Shown piece by piece: positions 1-8,291 of a stretch of DNA of 13,743 bases. The notes beneath the pieces were generated by a model that was given only the letters and a program-made list of their open reading frames with translations, searched no databases and was not told where the DNA came from. Numbering within the stretch: the first letter of the stretch is position 1; each line of letters opens with the position of its first letter. The stretch lies in assembly GCA_035517115.1 (NCBI GenBank), contig DATIZL010000001.1, forward strand, positions 1 through 13,743, given 5' to 3'. The DNA comes from Hyphomicrobium_A sp035517115. GTDB lineage: Bacteria; Pseudomonadota; Alphaproteobacteria; Rhizobiales; Hyphomicrobiaceae. The position numbers and the translations under genes were made by a program.

Positions 1-84
1 GAACCTGAAGACAATGGCGCTCAGGCTGCTCCGGCCGCCGTCGACGATGCCGACGAGTGCGTGGGCATAAGTTGCGTCAGTTGA
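1..84 (+). CDS. Possible C-terminal tail of an unidentified protein (partial)
   Basis: The window opens in a reading frame on the plus strand that runs 27 codons to a TGA at 82-84. The tail is acidic and alanine-rich (EPEDNGAQAAPAAVDDADE) and then has two cysteines close together before the stop. Nothing identifies a family. The support is only that the frame is open from the edge and the composition resembles a disordered protein end, so it could be chance. No start is visible, because it would lie outside the window. Confidence 0.3.
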   Translation, partial: EPEDNGAQAAPAAVDDADECVGISCVS

Positions 85-91
85 GTGGGTA

Positions 92-109
92 GCCCCGGAG
101 CCTAGGGGC
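92..109 (+). terminator. Weak hairpin after the left-edge frame, before the end of cfa
   Basis: GCCCC at 92-96 can pair with GGGGC at 105-109 across an 8-base loop, eight bases after the stop at 82-84. There is no T run after it, so it is at best a weak terminator. It could act between the left-edge gene and the convergent cfa. The rest of 110-251 shows no gene, repeat or clear site. Confidence 0.2.
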
Positions 110-251
110 AGTCAAAGGCCGGACCTGCACCGATCGCCACCCATCGATGTTCAGGGCAAGCCATCGCGGTTACCCGGAGCCTTTATCGACAGCATCGGTC
201 AATAGCAGCCCAACCGAGCCGTCGAGACAAGCCTTGGCGCGCAGATCAAGG

Positions 252-1601
252 TCACATACTCCGCCGCAAGGCCTCACCGGTATAGAGGTCGGCGCGGGTC
301 GGCGGGATGGCCGGCGGGCGCTTGGCGGATTTCGACGCCAGCGTCTGGAAGATGCGCAGCGTGCCGCGCGAGAAGGCGAGCGAGACGCCCGCCAGATAGG
401 CGACCCAGATGCGGTACTTCGCCTCGCCCACGTGGCCGATCGCCTTCTCCCGCTCGGCCGTCAGCCGCTCACACCACAACCTGCACGTGCGCGCATAGTG
501 CAGGCGCCAGGCCTCCACGTCCTGGATCTCGAAGCCCGCGCGCTCCATGGCGACGATGGAGTGGCCGATGTCGTCGAGCTCGCCTCCGGGGAAGATGTAC
601 CTGGCGATCGCCCTCTGCTCGGGCCGCATCCTGCGGCGGAACCAGCCGGGCTTGGGCGCGCGCCGCGCGATCGCGTGGTTGAGGAAGAGGCCGTCCTCGG
701 CCAGCAGCTCCTGCATCTTCTTCATGTAGCCGGGGATGTTCTTCAGGCCGATGTGCTCGTACATGCCGATGGAGGCGATCTTGTCGAACTGCCCGCGGCC
801 TTCCAGCGCGGAGTAGTCCTTGAGCTCGACCGTCACGCGGTCGGCGAGCCCCAGCCGCTTGATCTTCTCCTTCGCGTACTCGAGCTGCGCTTGCGACAGC
901 GTGATGCCGTGAGCGGTGACGCCGTAGGTCTTGGCCGCGTGGCAAATAAGCCCGCCCCAGCCGCAGCCGATGTCGAGGAAGCGGTCGCCGGGCTTCAAGC
1001 GCAGCTTGCGGCAGATCATCTCGAGCTTGTCACGCTGCGCTTGCGCGATGCCGCTCTCCCAGTCCGTGTAGTAGGCGCACGAGTAGACCATCTCCGGGTC
1101 GAGGAAGAGCGCGTAGAACTCGTTCGACAGGTCGTAGTGGAACTGGATGTAGGCCTTGTTGTCGGCGATCTTGCGCTTCTTCCCCGTGATCTCGCCGGCA
1201 AAGCCCTGGTCGCCCCCGGCCTTGCCGGCGTGCGCGAAGAGAAAGGGCGCGAGCTTGCCCGCGATGCGCAGCGCGTCCCTACCCTTGAGCTTCACCGAGC
1301 GGCCGCCGCGGTTGAGCTGCGTGCCAAAATCGATCAGCGTGCCGCCGGAGAAGTCGATGTCCTTCTCCACGTAGCGGCGGATGAAGTTGTCGAGCGTCGG
1401 ACGCCGCAGAAGCGCGCCGATCACGCCCGGCCCCGCGATTGAGACCTCGAACGGCCCCGTCACGTTGCGCCCGAGCGGCACGCGCGAGCCGTCCCACAGC
1501 TTCAACGAGGCGTTAAGGTCGAGCTTGTCGGCAAGCTCGCGCGCGAGCCCGCGTATCGCCTCGAGCTGCCGCGCCGCTTTGCCGTCAATGTCAGCTTTCA
1601 T
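252..1601 (-). CDS. cfa: Cyclopropane-fatty-acyl-phospholipid synthase
   Basis: This SAM-dependent enzyme adds a methylene bridge to cis double bonds of phospholipid acyl chains at the inner face of the membrane. The 449-residue protein matches the family throughout: HYDLSNEFY near 155-163, YSCAYY at 173-178 (C175 is the equivalent of the conserved active-site cysteine), the SAM motif LDIGCGWGG at 209-217, GITLS near 232, MYEHIG at 280-285 with the conserved glutamate E282, YIFPGG at 335-340 and HYARTCRLW at 368-376. Length is somewhat above the 382 residues of the E. coli enzyme. I chose the ATG at 1599-1601 because a GGGGTGAG ribosome site lies just upstream; a longer in-frame start at 1667 would translate a palindromic repeat. 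It is the last gene of the minus-strand fatty-acid group, separated from fadI by that repeat, so it may have its own promoter. Confidence 0.93.
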   Translation of the reverse strand: MKADIDGKAARQLEAIRGLARELADKLDLNASLKLWDGSRVPLGRNVTGPFEVSIAGPGVIGALLRRPTLDNFIRRYVEKDIDFSGGTLIDFGTQLNRGGRSVKLKGRDALRIAGKLAPFLFAHAGKAGGDQGFAGEITGKKRKIADNKAYIQFHYDLSNEFYALFLDPEMVYSCAYYTDWESGIAQAQRDKLEMICRKLRLKPGDRFLDIGCGWGGLICHAAKTYGVTAHGITLSQAQLEYAKEKIKRLGLADRVTVELKDYSALEGRGQFDKIASIGMYEHIGLKNIPGYMKKMQELLAEDGLFLNHAIARRAPKPGWFRRRMRPEQRAIARYIFPGGELDDIGHSIVAMERAGFEIQDVEAWRLHYARTCRLWCERLTAEREKAIGHVGEAKYRIWVAYLAGVSLAFSRGTLRIFQTLASKSAKRPPAIPPTRADLYTGEALRRSM

Positions 1602-1619
1602 CCTCGAGCTCACCCCTCT

Positions 1620-1746
1620 GTCCTCCTCGGGCTCGTCCCGAGGATCCAGCCCTCTGCTTGTTACCAAATGCGATGTCTTGATGCGACGCCATCGAGCTTG
1701 GGCGCGTTCTGCACCGTGGATCCTCGGACCAAGTCCGAGGATGACA
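1620..1746. repeat. Paired palindromic repeat (composite, inverted)
   Basis: Two short palindromes face each other. The left has CCTCGGG (1625-1631) pairing with CCCGAGG (1637-1643). The right has CCTCGGAC (1722-1729) pairing with GTCCGAGG (1733-1740). The inner ends read GGATCC and the outer right end reads GGATGACA; the left outer end is a degenerate version. The whole unit is 127 bp and lies between fadI and cfa. The same architecture recurs three more times in the window (12309-12436, 13109-13239, 13369-13504). Each arm could form an RNA hairpin between the two genes. Confidence 0.85.
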
Positions 1747-1804
1747 CCTCAACCGAGATCTCAGGAAAGCAGCCGTTGCCACTCTTCGTCCGACGCAACG
1801 GCTT

Positions 1805-3109
1805 TCACGCCGCCTGGTGCATTTCGGCGGCGTCCATCGTCTCCATGATGGCGGCGACGCCCATGCCGCCCGCCGTGCAGATGGAGATGAGCCCGCGGCC
1901 GCCCTTCTGCGACAAGAGCTTCGCCATGTTGGCCACGATGCGGGCGCCCGTCGCCGCGAAGGGGTGCCCGAAGGCGATCGAGGAGCCGTGCACGTTGAGC
2001 TTGGAGCGATCGATGGAGCCCAGCGGCTCATTCCGCCCCAGCCGCTCCTTGCAGTAGACCGGGTCCTCCCACGCTTTGAGCGTCGCCAGCACCTGCGCGG
2101 CGAACGCCTCGTGGATCTCGTAGTAGTCGAAGTCCTGCAGCTTCAAGCCGGCACGCTCCAGCATCTTGGAGACCGCGATGGTCGGTGCCATCAGGAGCCC
2201 GTCGCCGCCGACGAAGTCGTTGGCCGCCGTCTGCGAGTAGATGAGGTAGGCGAGCACCGGCAGGCCGCGCTTTGCCGCCCACTCCTCGGAGGCGAGCAGC
2301 ACCGCCGCCGCTCCGTCCGTCAAGGGCGTGGAGTTCGCCGCCGTCAGCGTCCCGCGCTCGGTCTTGTCGAAGGAGGTCTTCAAGGTCGCAAGCTTCTCCA
2401 GCGTCGCGTCCTCGCGAATATTGTTGTCGCGGTAGACGCCCGCGAACGGCACCACGAGGTCGTCCATGTAGCCGGAGCGGTAGGCCTCGACCGCCTTGCG
2501 GTGGCTTTCGAGCGCGAACGTGTCCTGGTCGGCGCGCGAGATGTCCCACACCTGCGCCATCAGCTCGCAGTGCTCGCCCATGGTGAGCCCGGTGCGCGGC
2601 TCGGCGACGGAGGGCGCCTGCGGAGCGAGCTCGCGCGGCGAGATGCCCTGGAACGCCTTGATCTTGTCGAGCGTCGACTTCTGCAGGGCGGCCTTGGTCA
2701 GCCGCTGCGCGAGCTTCTTCGACACCACGATGGGCGCATCCGACGTCGTATCGGAGCCGACCGCGATGGCGCTGTCGATGTCGCCCGCGGCGATCTTGGC
2801 CGCGCTCCCGAGCGCGCCCTGCAGGCTCGTGCCGCAGGCCTGCATCATGGTTATGCCTGGCGTGGAGGCTGCGAGCTGCGTGCCGAGCACCGCCTCGCGC
2901 GTCAGGTTGTAGTCCTTGGAATGGGTGACGATGGCGCCGCCCACCACCTCGTCGATGTGCTGACCTTTCAGGTTGTAGCGGTCGACGAGGGCGTTGAGCG
3001 TGCCCGTCATCATGTCGAGGTTGGAGAGATCGGCGTAGAACGTATTCGAGCGGCAGAAGGGGATGCGCACTCCGCCGATGATCGCCACGCGCCGCAAGAA
3101 CCGCTGCAT
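1805..3109 (-). CDS. fadI: Acetyl-CoA C-acyltransferase (thiolase, FadI type)
   Basis: This enzyme carries out the last step of beta-oxidation, cleaving 3-ketoacyl-CoA with CoA to acetyl-CoA and a shortened acyl-CoA. The 434 residues span a complete thiolase: acyl-accepting cysteine C92 in MMQACGTSLQGALG, H333 in YEIHEAFAAQ, H382 in SSIAFGHPFAATGAR, and the second catalytic cysteine C411 in ISICTAGGMG. The GHPFAATGAR block, the NSTPLTDGAAAV block and the length resemble E. coli FadI (436 aa) more than FadA (387 aa). The ATG at 3107-3109 has AAAGGA six to seven bases upstream. It lies downstream of fadE and fadJ on the same strand and completes the pathway with them. The gap to fadJ, 590 bp, is filled by the DUF559 cassette, which may weaken co-transcription. 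Confidence 0.93.
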   Translation of the reverse strand: MQRFLRRVAIIGGVRIPFCRSNTFYADLSNLDMMTGTLNALVDRYNLKGQHIDEVVGGAIVTHSKDYNLTREAVLGTQLAASTPGITMMQACGTSLQGALGSAAKIAAGDIDSAIAVGSDTTSDAPIVVSKKLAQRLTKAALQKSTLDKIKAFQGISPRELAPQAPSVAEPRTGLTMGEHCELMAQVWDISRADQDTFALESHRKAVEAYRSGYMDDLVVPFAGVYRDNNIREDATLEKLATLKTSFDKTERGTLTAANSTPLTDGAAAVLLASEEWAAKRGLPVLAYLIYSQTAANDFVGGDGLLMAPTIAVSKMLERAGLKLQDFDYYEIHEAFAAQVLATLKAWEDPVYCKERLGRNEPLGSIDRSKLNVHGSSIAFGHPFAATGARIVANMAKLLSQKGGRGLISICTAGGMGVAAIMETMDAAEMHQAA

Positions 3110-3167
3110 GCTTCCGTCCTTTCTGCACGAGCGTCAGAACCTGAGAGTCTGACACCCTATTGTTGTC

Positions 3168-3207
3168 CTCCCCTCCCCCTCGTGGGGAGGGGTTGGGGGT
3201 GGGGGGT
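3168..3207 (+). repeat. G-rich hairpin repeat, left flank of the DUF559 gene
   Basis: CCCCTCCCC (3170-3178) and GGGGAGGGG (3184-3192) form a perfect 9-bp stem with a 5-base loop, followed by a G-rich tail TTGGGGGTGGGGGGT (3193-3207). The tail points toward the DUF559 gene. An inverted relative lies at 3598-3637. Confidence 0.85.
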
Positions 3208-3233
3208 AAGAAGAAGCGCGTCGGTCGACATTC

Positions 3234-3584
3234 TCACTCAACCTTCACCACCGCGCCCAATGCAGCAAGAATCTCAAGCACGACACCATCGAGCGTCTCG
3301 CTCACATCCGAGTTCGAGAGGCGCAAGACCGTGAAGCCGCGCCACCTGAGATCTGCGTCGCGTGCGGCGTCTTTCGCAGCGTCCTCCGGCGCAAGGTGCT
3401 GAAAGCCATCCACCTCGACAATCAGCCTCTGATCGAGACAGGCGAAGTCGACGATGTAGCGGTCGAGAGGCACCTGGCGCCGGAAGTGGTAACCGCGGCG
3501 CCGAAGCTTGCGCAGCTCTCCCCACAACCGCGCCTCCGCGATCGTTGGATTCCGCCGGAGATGTCGAGCGAACTCACTAGCCAT
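3234..3584 (-). CDS. DUF559 family protein (Vsr-like endonuclease fold)
   Basis: The 116-residue protein matches the DUF559 family, which is related in fold to very-short-patch-repair (Vsr) and PD-(D/E)XK nucleases. The diagnostic core is YIVDFACLDQRLIVEVDG at 43-60, giving candidate metal ligands D46, E57 and D59, followed by H63 in FQH. The N-terminus (ARHLRRNPTIAEARLW) and the FRRQVPLDRYIVDF block are typical, and the length is usual for the family. The ATG at 3582-3584 is supported by the family N-terminus, but its GGAG sits only about two bases away, a poor ribosome site. The biochemical role of this family is not settled; nuclease activity is inferred from fold. Its setting between inverted hairpins inside a beta-oxidation group suggests it arrived separately from its neighbours. 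Confidence 0.85.
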   Translation of the reverse strand: MASEFARHLRRNPTIAEARLWGELRKLRRRGYHFRRQVPLDRYIVDFACLDQRLIVEVDGFQHLAPEDAAKDAARDADLRWRGFTVLRLSNSDVSETLDGVVLEILAALGAVVKVE

Positions 3585-3597
3585 TGCTCCAAGTCTT

Positions 3598-3637
3598 TCA
3601 CCCCGCCCCTAACCCCTCCCCATCAAGGGGAGGGGAA
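3598..3637 (-). repeat. G-rich hairpin repeat, right flank of the DUF559 gene
   Basis: CCCCTCCCC (3613-3621) and GGGGAGGGG (3627-3635) form a perfect 9-bp stem around a 5-base loop. Read on the minus strand the stem is followed by TTAGGGGCGGGGTGA, closely matching the tail of the 3168-3207 copy. It is therefore an inverted partner of that element. It lies between the fadJ stop and the DUF559 start, so it could also act as an RNA hairpin after fadJ, although no T run follows it. Confidence 0.85.
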
Positions 3638-3699
3638 CCCGGTGCTCAAAATTTGCAACCTGCTAACCGACCAACGCCTGATCCGCACTCCTGCACCGT

Positions 3700-5697
3700 T
3701 CACTCCGCCGCCGCGCGCCGAGGCTCGGCCTGCGCCGCCTTGTAGTGCAGCGGGCCGCCGCGGAAGGGCGCAAATCCAGTGCCGAAGATCACGCCGCCGT
3801 CGACGAGGTCGGCGCTTTCGACGATGCGCTCGTCGAGACAGCGTTGCGCCTCCGCGATCATCGGCTCGATCAGCTCGCGCCCCAGGCGCTCCATGTCGGC
3901 CTTGTCGAACATGCGCTCCGATTTTTGCGCCTTGCCGTCCTTCCACACGTAGAACCCCTCGCCCGTCTTCTTGCCGAGCTTGCCGGCTGCGACGAGCCGC
4001 TCGAGCTGCGATCCCTGCGAGGGGAATTTCAAGATCTTCGAAACGTTGGCGCACACGTCGAGGCCGACGGCATCGGCGAGCTCGATCGGCCCCATCGGCA
4101 TGCCGAAGGTGCGCGCGGCCTCGTCGATGCGCTCCTTGTCCTCGCCGTGCTCCAGCCGCTGCATGGCGCCGAACATGTAGGGGGTGAGCACGCGATTGAC
4201 GAGGAAGCCCGGCACGCTCTTGGTGATGAGCGGGAATTTGTCGATGGCGGCGACAAAGGCCGCGCCGCGCTTCACCTCGTCCTCGCGGCTCTCAGCGCCG
4301 CGCACGACCTCGACCAGCGGCATCAGCGCCACCGGATTGAAGAAGTGCAGGCCGATGAGGCGCCCGGGGTCCGGGAGCCCGGCGGCGATGTCCTCGATCA
4401 TGAGCGAGGAGGTGTTGGTCGCGAGCAGCGCGCCCGGCTTGAGCTTGCCCTCGACCTCGCGCAACACCTTGCGCTTGACCTCCAGGTTCTCCACGATCGC
4501 CTCGATCACGACGTCGGCGCGCTCCAGCCCTTCGCCCTTGGGATCGGCGATGAGGCGCGCCTTGGCCGCGTCGCGCTGCGGCTTTGCCTTGAACTTGCGC
4601 GAGAACAACTTGCCCTGCGCGGCGATGCCCTTCTCAATCTGCTCGGCCGAGATGTCCTGCAGCGTCACCTGCATGCCGCAGGCGACGCACCAGCCGGCGA
4701 TGTCGGCGCCCATGGTGCCGGCGCCGATGACGTGCACGCGGCTCGGCTTCCAGGCGAACTTCTTCGGCGCCTGGCCCTTCAACAGCTCCGACAGCCAGAA
4801 CACGCGGCGCAGGTTCTTCGACTGGTCCGAGACCATGAGCGGCGCGAACGCGCGCGTCTCGGCCGCCTTCATGGCCTCCTCGTTGCCGCCGTAGCGCTCG
4901 TAGAGGTCGATCAAGCGAAACGGCGCGGGATAGTGGTCCTCGCGCGCCTTCTCCTTGGTCTTCTGGCGCATGCGCGCGGCGATGAGGCCGCGCAGCGGCC
5001 ACAGGGAGAGCACGGCCTTGGCAAAGCCTGCGGGCCTCGACTTCCTTTTGCGCAGCACCGCCTTGCGCGCGGCCCACAGCAGCGCGCCGCGGCTGTTGAC
5101 CAGCTCATCGACGAGCCCGATGCCGCGCGCAGCGCTTGCCGAAAGCATCGAGCCCGTGAGCATGGCCTGCATGGCGGCGGGCGCACCCGCCTGGCGGATC
5201 GAGCGGGCGGTGCCGTTGAAACCCGGGAAGACACCGAGCTTGACCTCGGGGAAGCCGAGCTTGGTGCCGGGATCGCGCGTGGCGATGCGATAGTGGCAGG
5301 CGAGCGCCAGCTCGAGCCCGCCGCCGAGGCAGAAGCCGTTGATGGCGCAGACGACCGGAACGGGCAGCCGCTCGATGCGGTCGAACAGCCCATTGACCGC
5401 GCGCAGCTTCTCGATGACGTCCATCTCCGACGTGAAATCGGCGAACTCGCGGATGTCGGCGCCGACGATGAAGCCGCGCTCCTTGCCGGACGAGATGACG
5501 AGCCCGCGCATGGCGCCGGTGCGCGCACCCTCCTCCACCTTCTGGACAATCTCGCCGAGCTCCTCGAGCGGACGGCGCCCGAGCGAGTTCTGGCTCTCCC
5601 CCTCGCGGTCGAAGCTGGCCCAGCCGATGCCCCACTGGTCGACGGAGAACTTCCAGTCCTTCAAGCCGGGAAGCGGCGTCGATACGGCCTTGAACAT
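3700..5697 (-). CDS. fadJ: Fused enoyl-CoA hydratase / 3-hydroxyacyl-CoA dehydrogenase (FadJ/FadB alpha subunit)
   Basis: This fusion performs the middle two steps of beta-oxidation: hydration of enoyl-CoA and NAD-dependent oxidation to 3-ketoacyl-CoA. Residues 1-210 are the crotonase domain, with oxyanion-hole region IVGADIREF near 77-85 and both catalytic glutamates, E129 (GGGLELALACHYR) and E151 (LGFPEVKLGVFPG). The Rossmann domain starts at about 320 with VHVIGAGTMG; H451 in GLHFFNPVALMPLVEVV is the catalytic histidine. C-terminal helical domains include KSVPGFLVNRVLTPY and MPMGPIELADAVGLD. At 665 residues it is shorter than E. coli FadB (729) or FadJ (714) but no domain is missing. The ATG at 5695-5697 has GAGGA seven bases upstream. 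The gene lies 66 bp after fadE, consistent with one operon. I use fadJ because the adjacent thiolase is FadI-like; fadB would also be defensible. Confidence 0.92.
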   Translation of the reverse strand: MFKAVSTPLPGLKDWKFSVDQWGIGWASFDREGESQNSLGRRPLEELGEIVQKVEEGARTGAMRGLVISSGKERGFIVGADIREFADFTSEMDVIEKLRAVNGLFDRIERLPVPVVCAINGFCLGGGLELALACHYRIATRDPGTKLGFPEVKLGVFPGFNGTARSIRQAGAPAAMQAMLTGSMLSASAARGIGLVDELVNSRGALLWAARKAVLRKRKSRPAGFAKAVLSLWPLRGLIAARMRQKTKEKAREDHYPAPFRLIDLYERYGGNEEAMKAAETRAFAPLMVSDQSKNLRRVFWLSELLKGQAPKKFAWKPSRVHVIGAGTMGADIAGWCVACGMQVTLQDISAEQIEKGIAAQGKLFSRKFKAKPQRDAAKARLIADPKGEGLERADVVIEAIVENLEVKRKVLREVEGKLKPGALLATNTSSLMIEDIAAGLPDPGRLIGLHFFNPVALMPLVEVVRGAESREDEVKRGAAFVAAIDKFPLITKSVPGFLVNRVLTPYMFGAMQRLEHGEDKERIDEAARTFGMPMGPIELADAVGLDVCANVSKILKFPSQGSQLERLVAAGKLGKKTGEGFYVWKDGKAQKSERMFDKADMERLGRELIEPMIAEAQRCLDERIVESADLVDGGVIFGTGFAPFRGGPLHYKAAQAEPRRAAAE

Positions 5698-5763
5698 ACC
5701 TAAGTCCTCACGTTGCAGCTTCGGGGTTCGAGGGCCGGCGCGCGGCCGCCCCAGACGAGCACT

Positions 5764-8241
5764 CTACTCCGCCGCGGCGCTCTTCACGCCCCGCGAGTTG
5801 TGCCCGAGGTTGGCGTAGTTGGGTTTGAGGTCCGCCGAATCGAAATCGTCAACCGCGATCGCGCGCGCGACAAGGGCCTCGATCTCGCGCAACTGCTGGC
5901 CCTCGCTCTCGGTCACGACCCCTTTCGCCATCGCCTCGCCGATCCAATCCAAGCCGTGGTAGCGCCGGATTGTGCCGGCGCGGATGGCGCGTTCAAGCTT
6001 CTTCTCCGCCTCCTCGGCCGCGACCACCTTTTTCAGCGTCACCTCGAGCAGGCCGGTCGGGTCGTCGACGTCGTTGGAGACATAGATATGCCGCGTCAGG
6101 CGATCGCGGGCTTCCGGTGCCTCGAGCACGAGCTTGGCCACACGGTGACCCAGCGCATCGCTCGCCGGCCGGTAGGGGCGCCCGAGCGGGAAGACGACGG
6201 CGCGCATGAGCCAGCGCGCCGGCACGAGGGGGAAGTTGTCGATGACGCCGCGCAGCGCCACCTGGAAGCGGTGGAGGCCGTTGGCGGCGGCGAAGGCGAC
6301 GATGTCCTGGTCGCTCATGAGGCGCCCGTCGTCCTCGAAGCGTTTGAGGACGCAAGCGAGCAGATAGAGCTCCGACAGCGCGTCGGCGAGGCGCCCGCTG
6401 ATCTTCTGCTTCGTCTTCAGGTCGCCGCCGAGGGTGACGACCGTCAGGTCGGCGACGAAAGCGAAGGAGCGCGCCGCGCGTCCGAGCTGGCGGTACCAGT
6501 GCGCGATGTCGAACACGTGCTCGGGGACGGGGACGAAGGCGCCGCCGGTGACGTTGTGGAAGAAGGCTCCGGTCGCGTTGGAGACGGCAAAGGCGATGTG
6601 GCCGCAGAAGGCGTCATCGAACGCGGCTTCCCCGCGTTGGGCGTCGCCGTCCTGCGCGGCCTTGATCTCGCTGTAGAGGTAGGGGTGGGAGCGCAGCGCC
6701 CCTTGCGCGAAGGTGATGAGCGTGCGCGTCAGGACGTTGGCGCCTTCGACCGTGATCCCCACCGGCACCATCTGATAGGCCGACTGCAGGTAGTTGCTGG
6801 GGCCATCGCAGATGGCGCGGCCGCCATGCACGTCGAAGGCGTCGTTGACGGAGCGGCGCATGCGCTCGGTCGTCTGGTACTTCATCAGGGCGGAGATGAC
6901 GGATGGGCGCTCGCCGCGCGAGACCATGGCGGCGGTGACGGCGCGTGCCGCCTCGCTGACGTAGGCCGCCTCGACCATGCGGGCGAGCGGCTCCTCGATG
7001 CCCTCCATGCGCCCCACGGGGAGGCCGAACTGGCGGCGGATGCGCGCGTAGGCCGAGGTGAAGCGCAGCATCGCCTTGGCGCCGCCCGTCGCCGAGGAGG
7101 GAAGCGAGATGGCGCGGCCGGCGGCGAGGCACTCCATCAGCATGCGCCAGCCCTGGCCTGCCATCTTCTCGCCGCCGATCACCCAGTCGATGGGGATCAC
7201 CACGTCCTTGCCCCAGTTGGGCCCGTTGGGAAACGCGGCGCCCGAGGGCAGGTGACGGCGGCCGATGCGCACGCCGGGGTGCGTCGTCGGAATGAGCGCG
7301 ACCGTGATGCCGACGGTCTCGCCCTTGCCGAGGATGTTCTGCGGATCGAATAGGCGGAAGGCGAGGCCGAGCAGCGTCGCCTGCGGCCCGAGCGTGATGT
7401 AGCGCTTGTCCCAGGAGAGCTTGATGGCGACGTTGCCCTTCTCGTCGCGCGTGACCGTGCCGATGTCGCGCATGGTCGCCGCATCCGAGCCCGAGGTCGG
7501 GCCGGTCAAGGCGAAGCACGGGATCTCCTCGCCCTTTGCGAGCCGCGGCAGGTAGTACTCCTTCTGGTGCTCGGTGCCGTACTTCTCGATGAGCTCGCCG
7601 GGGCCGAGCGAGTTCGGCACCATGACGATGGTGACGACGTCGGGCGAGCGCGAGGCGATCTTGCCGATGATGAGCGACTGCGCCTGCGCGGAGAAGCCCA
7701 GACCCCCGTGCTCCTTGGAGATGAGCATGCCGAGGAAGCCGTGCTTCTTTAAGAAGTCCCAGATCGCCTGCGGCACCTCGCGACCGGCATGGCGCACCTG
7801 CCAGTCGTCGATCATGCCGCACAGCTCTTGCGTCGGGCCGTCGAGGAACGCCTGCTCCTCGGGCGTCAGCACGATCGGCGCGATTGCGCGCAGCTTGTCC
7901 CAATCGGGCTCCCCTGAGAACAGCTCCGCGTCGAAGCCGACGGTGCCGGCCTCGAGCGCTTGGGTCTCGGTGTCGGACACCTTGGGCAGCGTCTTTTTGA
8001 CGAACTTGAAGGCGGGGGCGATGAGCGCCCGGCGGCGTATGTCGGGCACCGCGAGCAGGCCGAAGACGATGGCGAAGGCCCACAACAGGAAGCCGACGAG
8101 CCCCATGGACCCGTGCACGCCCGACTGCCAGACGACCGCGGCGCCTGCGAGCGAGACGGTCCACACCCACAGCGGCGCCTTGCGCATGCCGAGCGCGATC
8201 ACTGCCGCCAGTACCAGCACGCTGAAGAGGAGCTCGCCCAT
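5764..8241 (-). CDS. fadE: Long-chain acyl-CoA dehydrogenase (FadE)
   Basis: This FAD-dependent dehydrogenase starts beta-oxidation by introducing the 2,3 double bond into acyl-CoA. The 825 residues match the FadE architecture (E. coli 814 aa): two or more hydrophobic segments within residues 1-65 that would tether it to the inner membrane, then the acyl-CoA dehydrogenase core with FALTGPTSGSDA at 243-254, RQFGLPVG at 403-410, DVHGGRAICDG near 470-480 and the family signature VEGANVLTR at 498-506, then the FadE-specific C-terminal domain of about 300 residues. The ATG at 8239-8241 has GGAGG ten bases upstream. It is the first gene of the minus-strand fatty-acid group and faces the divergent cytochrome gene across about 200 bp, so the operon promoter should lie in 8242-8440. 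Confidence 0.93.
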   Translation of the reverse strand: MGELLFSVLVLAAVIALGMRKAPLWVWTVSLAGAAVVWQSGVHGSMGLVGFLLWAFAIVFGLLAVPDIRRRALIAPAFKFVKKTLPKVSDTETQALEAGTVGFDAELFSGEPDWDKLRAIAPIVLTPEEQAFLDGPTQELCGMIDDWQVRHAGREVPQAIWDFLKKHGFLGMLISKEHGGLGFSAQAQSLIIGKIASRSPDVVTIVMVPNSLGPGELIEKYGTEHQKEYYLPRLAKGEEIPCFALTGPTSGSDAATMRDIGTVTRDEKGNVAIKLSWDKRYITLGPQATLLGLAFRLFDPQNILGKGETVGITVALIPTTHPGVRIGRRHLPSGAAFPNGPNWGKDVVIPIDWVIGGEKMAGQGWRMLMECLAAGRAISLPSSATGGAKAMLRFTSAYARIRRQFGLPVGRMEGIEEPLARMVEAAYVSEAARAVTAAMVSRGERPSVISALMKYQTTERMRRSVNDAFDVHGGRAICDGPSNYLQSAYQMVPVGITVEGANVLTRTLITFAQGALRSHPYLYSEIKAAQDGDAQRGEAAFDDAFCGHIAFAVSNATGAFFHNVTGGAFVPVPEHVFDIAHWYRQLGRAARSFAFVADLTVVTLGGDLKTKQKISGRLADALSELYLLACVLKRFEDDGRLMSDQDIVAFAAANGLHRFQVALRGVIDNFPLVPARWLMRAVVFPLGRPYRPASDALGHRVAKLVLEAPEARDRLTRHIYVSNDVDDPTGLLEVTLKKVVAAEEAEKKLERAIRAGTIRRYHGLDWIGEAMAKGVVTESEGQQLREIEALVARAIAVDDFDSADLKPNYANLGHNSRGVKSAAAE

Positions 8242-8291
8242 CTCTTAAATGCCTCCAAGAGGCCCGCACCTTCGGCGTGCGAAACCGGCCG

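Larger units (their letters stand above)
3168..3637 (-). mobile_element. Candidate cassette: DUF559 gene between inverted G-rich hairpins
   Basis: About 470 bp bounded by two related hairpin elements in inverted orientation, each with its asymmetric G-rich tail facing inward, enclosing one small nuclease-fold gene. The layout resembles terminal inverted repeats of a mini-element or the REP pairs around RAYT transposase genes. It sits in the gap between fadJ and fadI without breaking either. I see no target-site duplication at the borders, and mobility is an inference. Chance placement of two copies of a common intergenic repeat around a small gene is the main alternative. Confidence 0.4.

Noticed and set aside
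1817..3334. A 505-codon open frame on the plus strand opposite fadI
   Set aside because: It is antisense to a complete thiolase, rich in R, H, L, V and D as expected from the complement of GC-biased codons, and has no recognisable domain. Similar long antisense frames opposite cfa, fadJ and fadE were rejected for the same reason.
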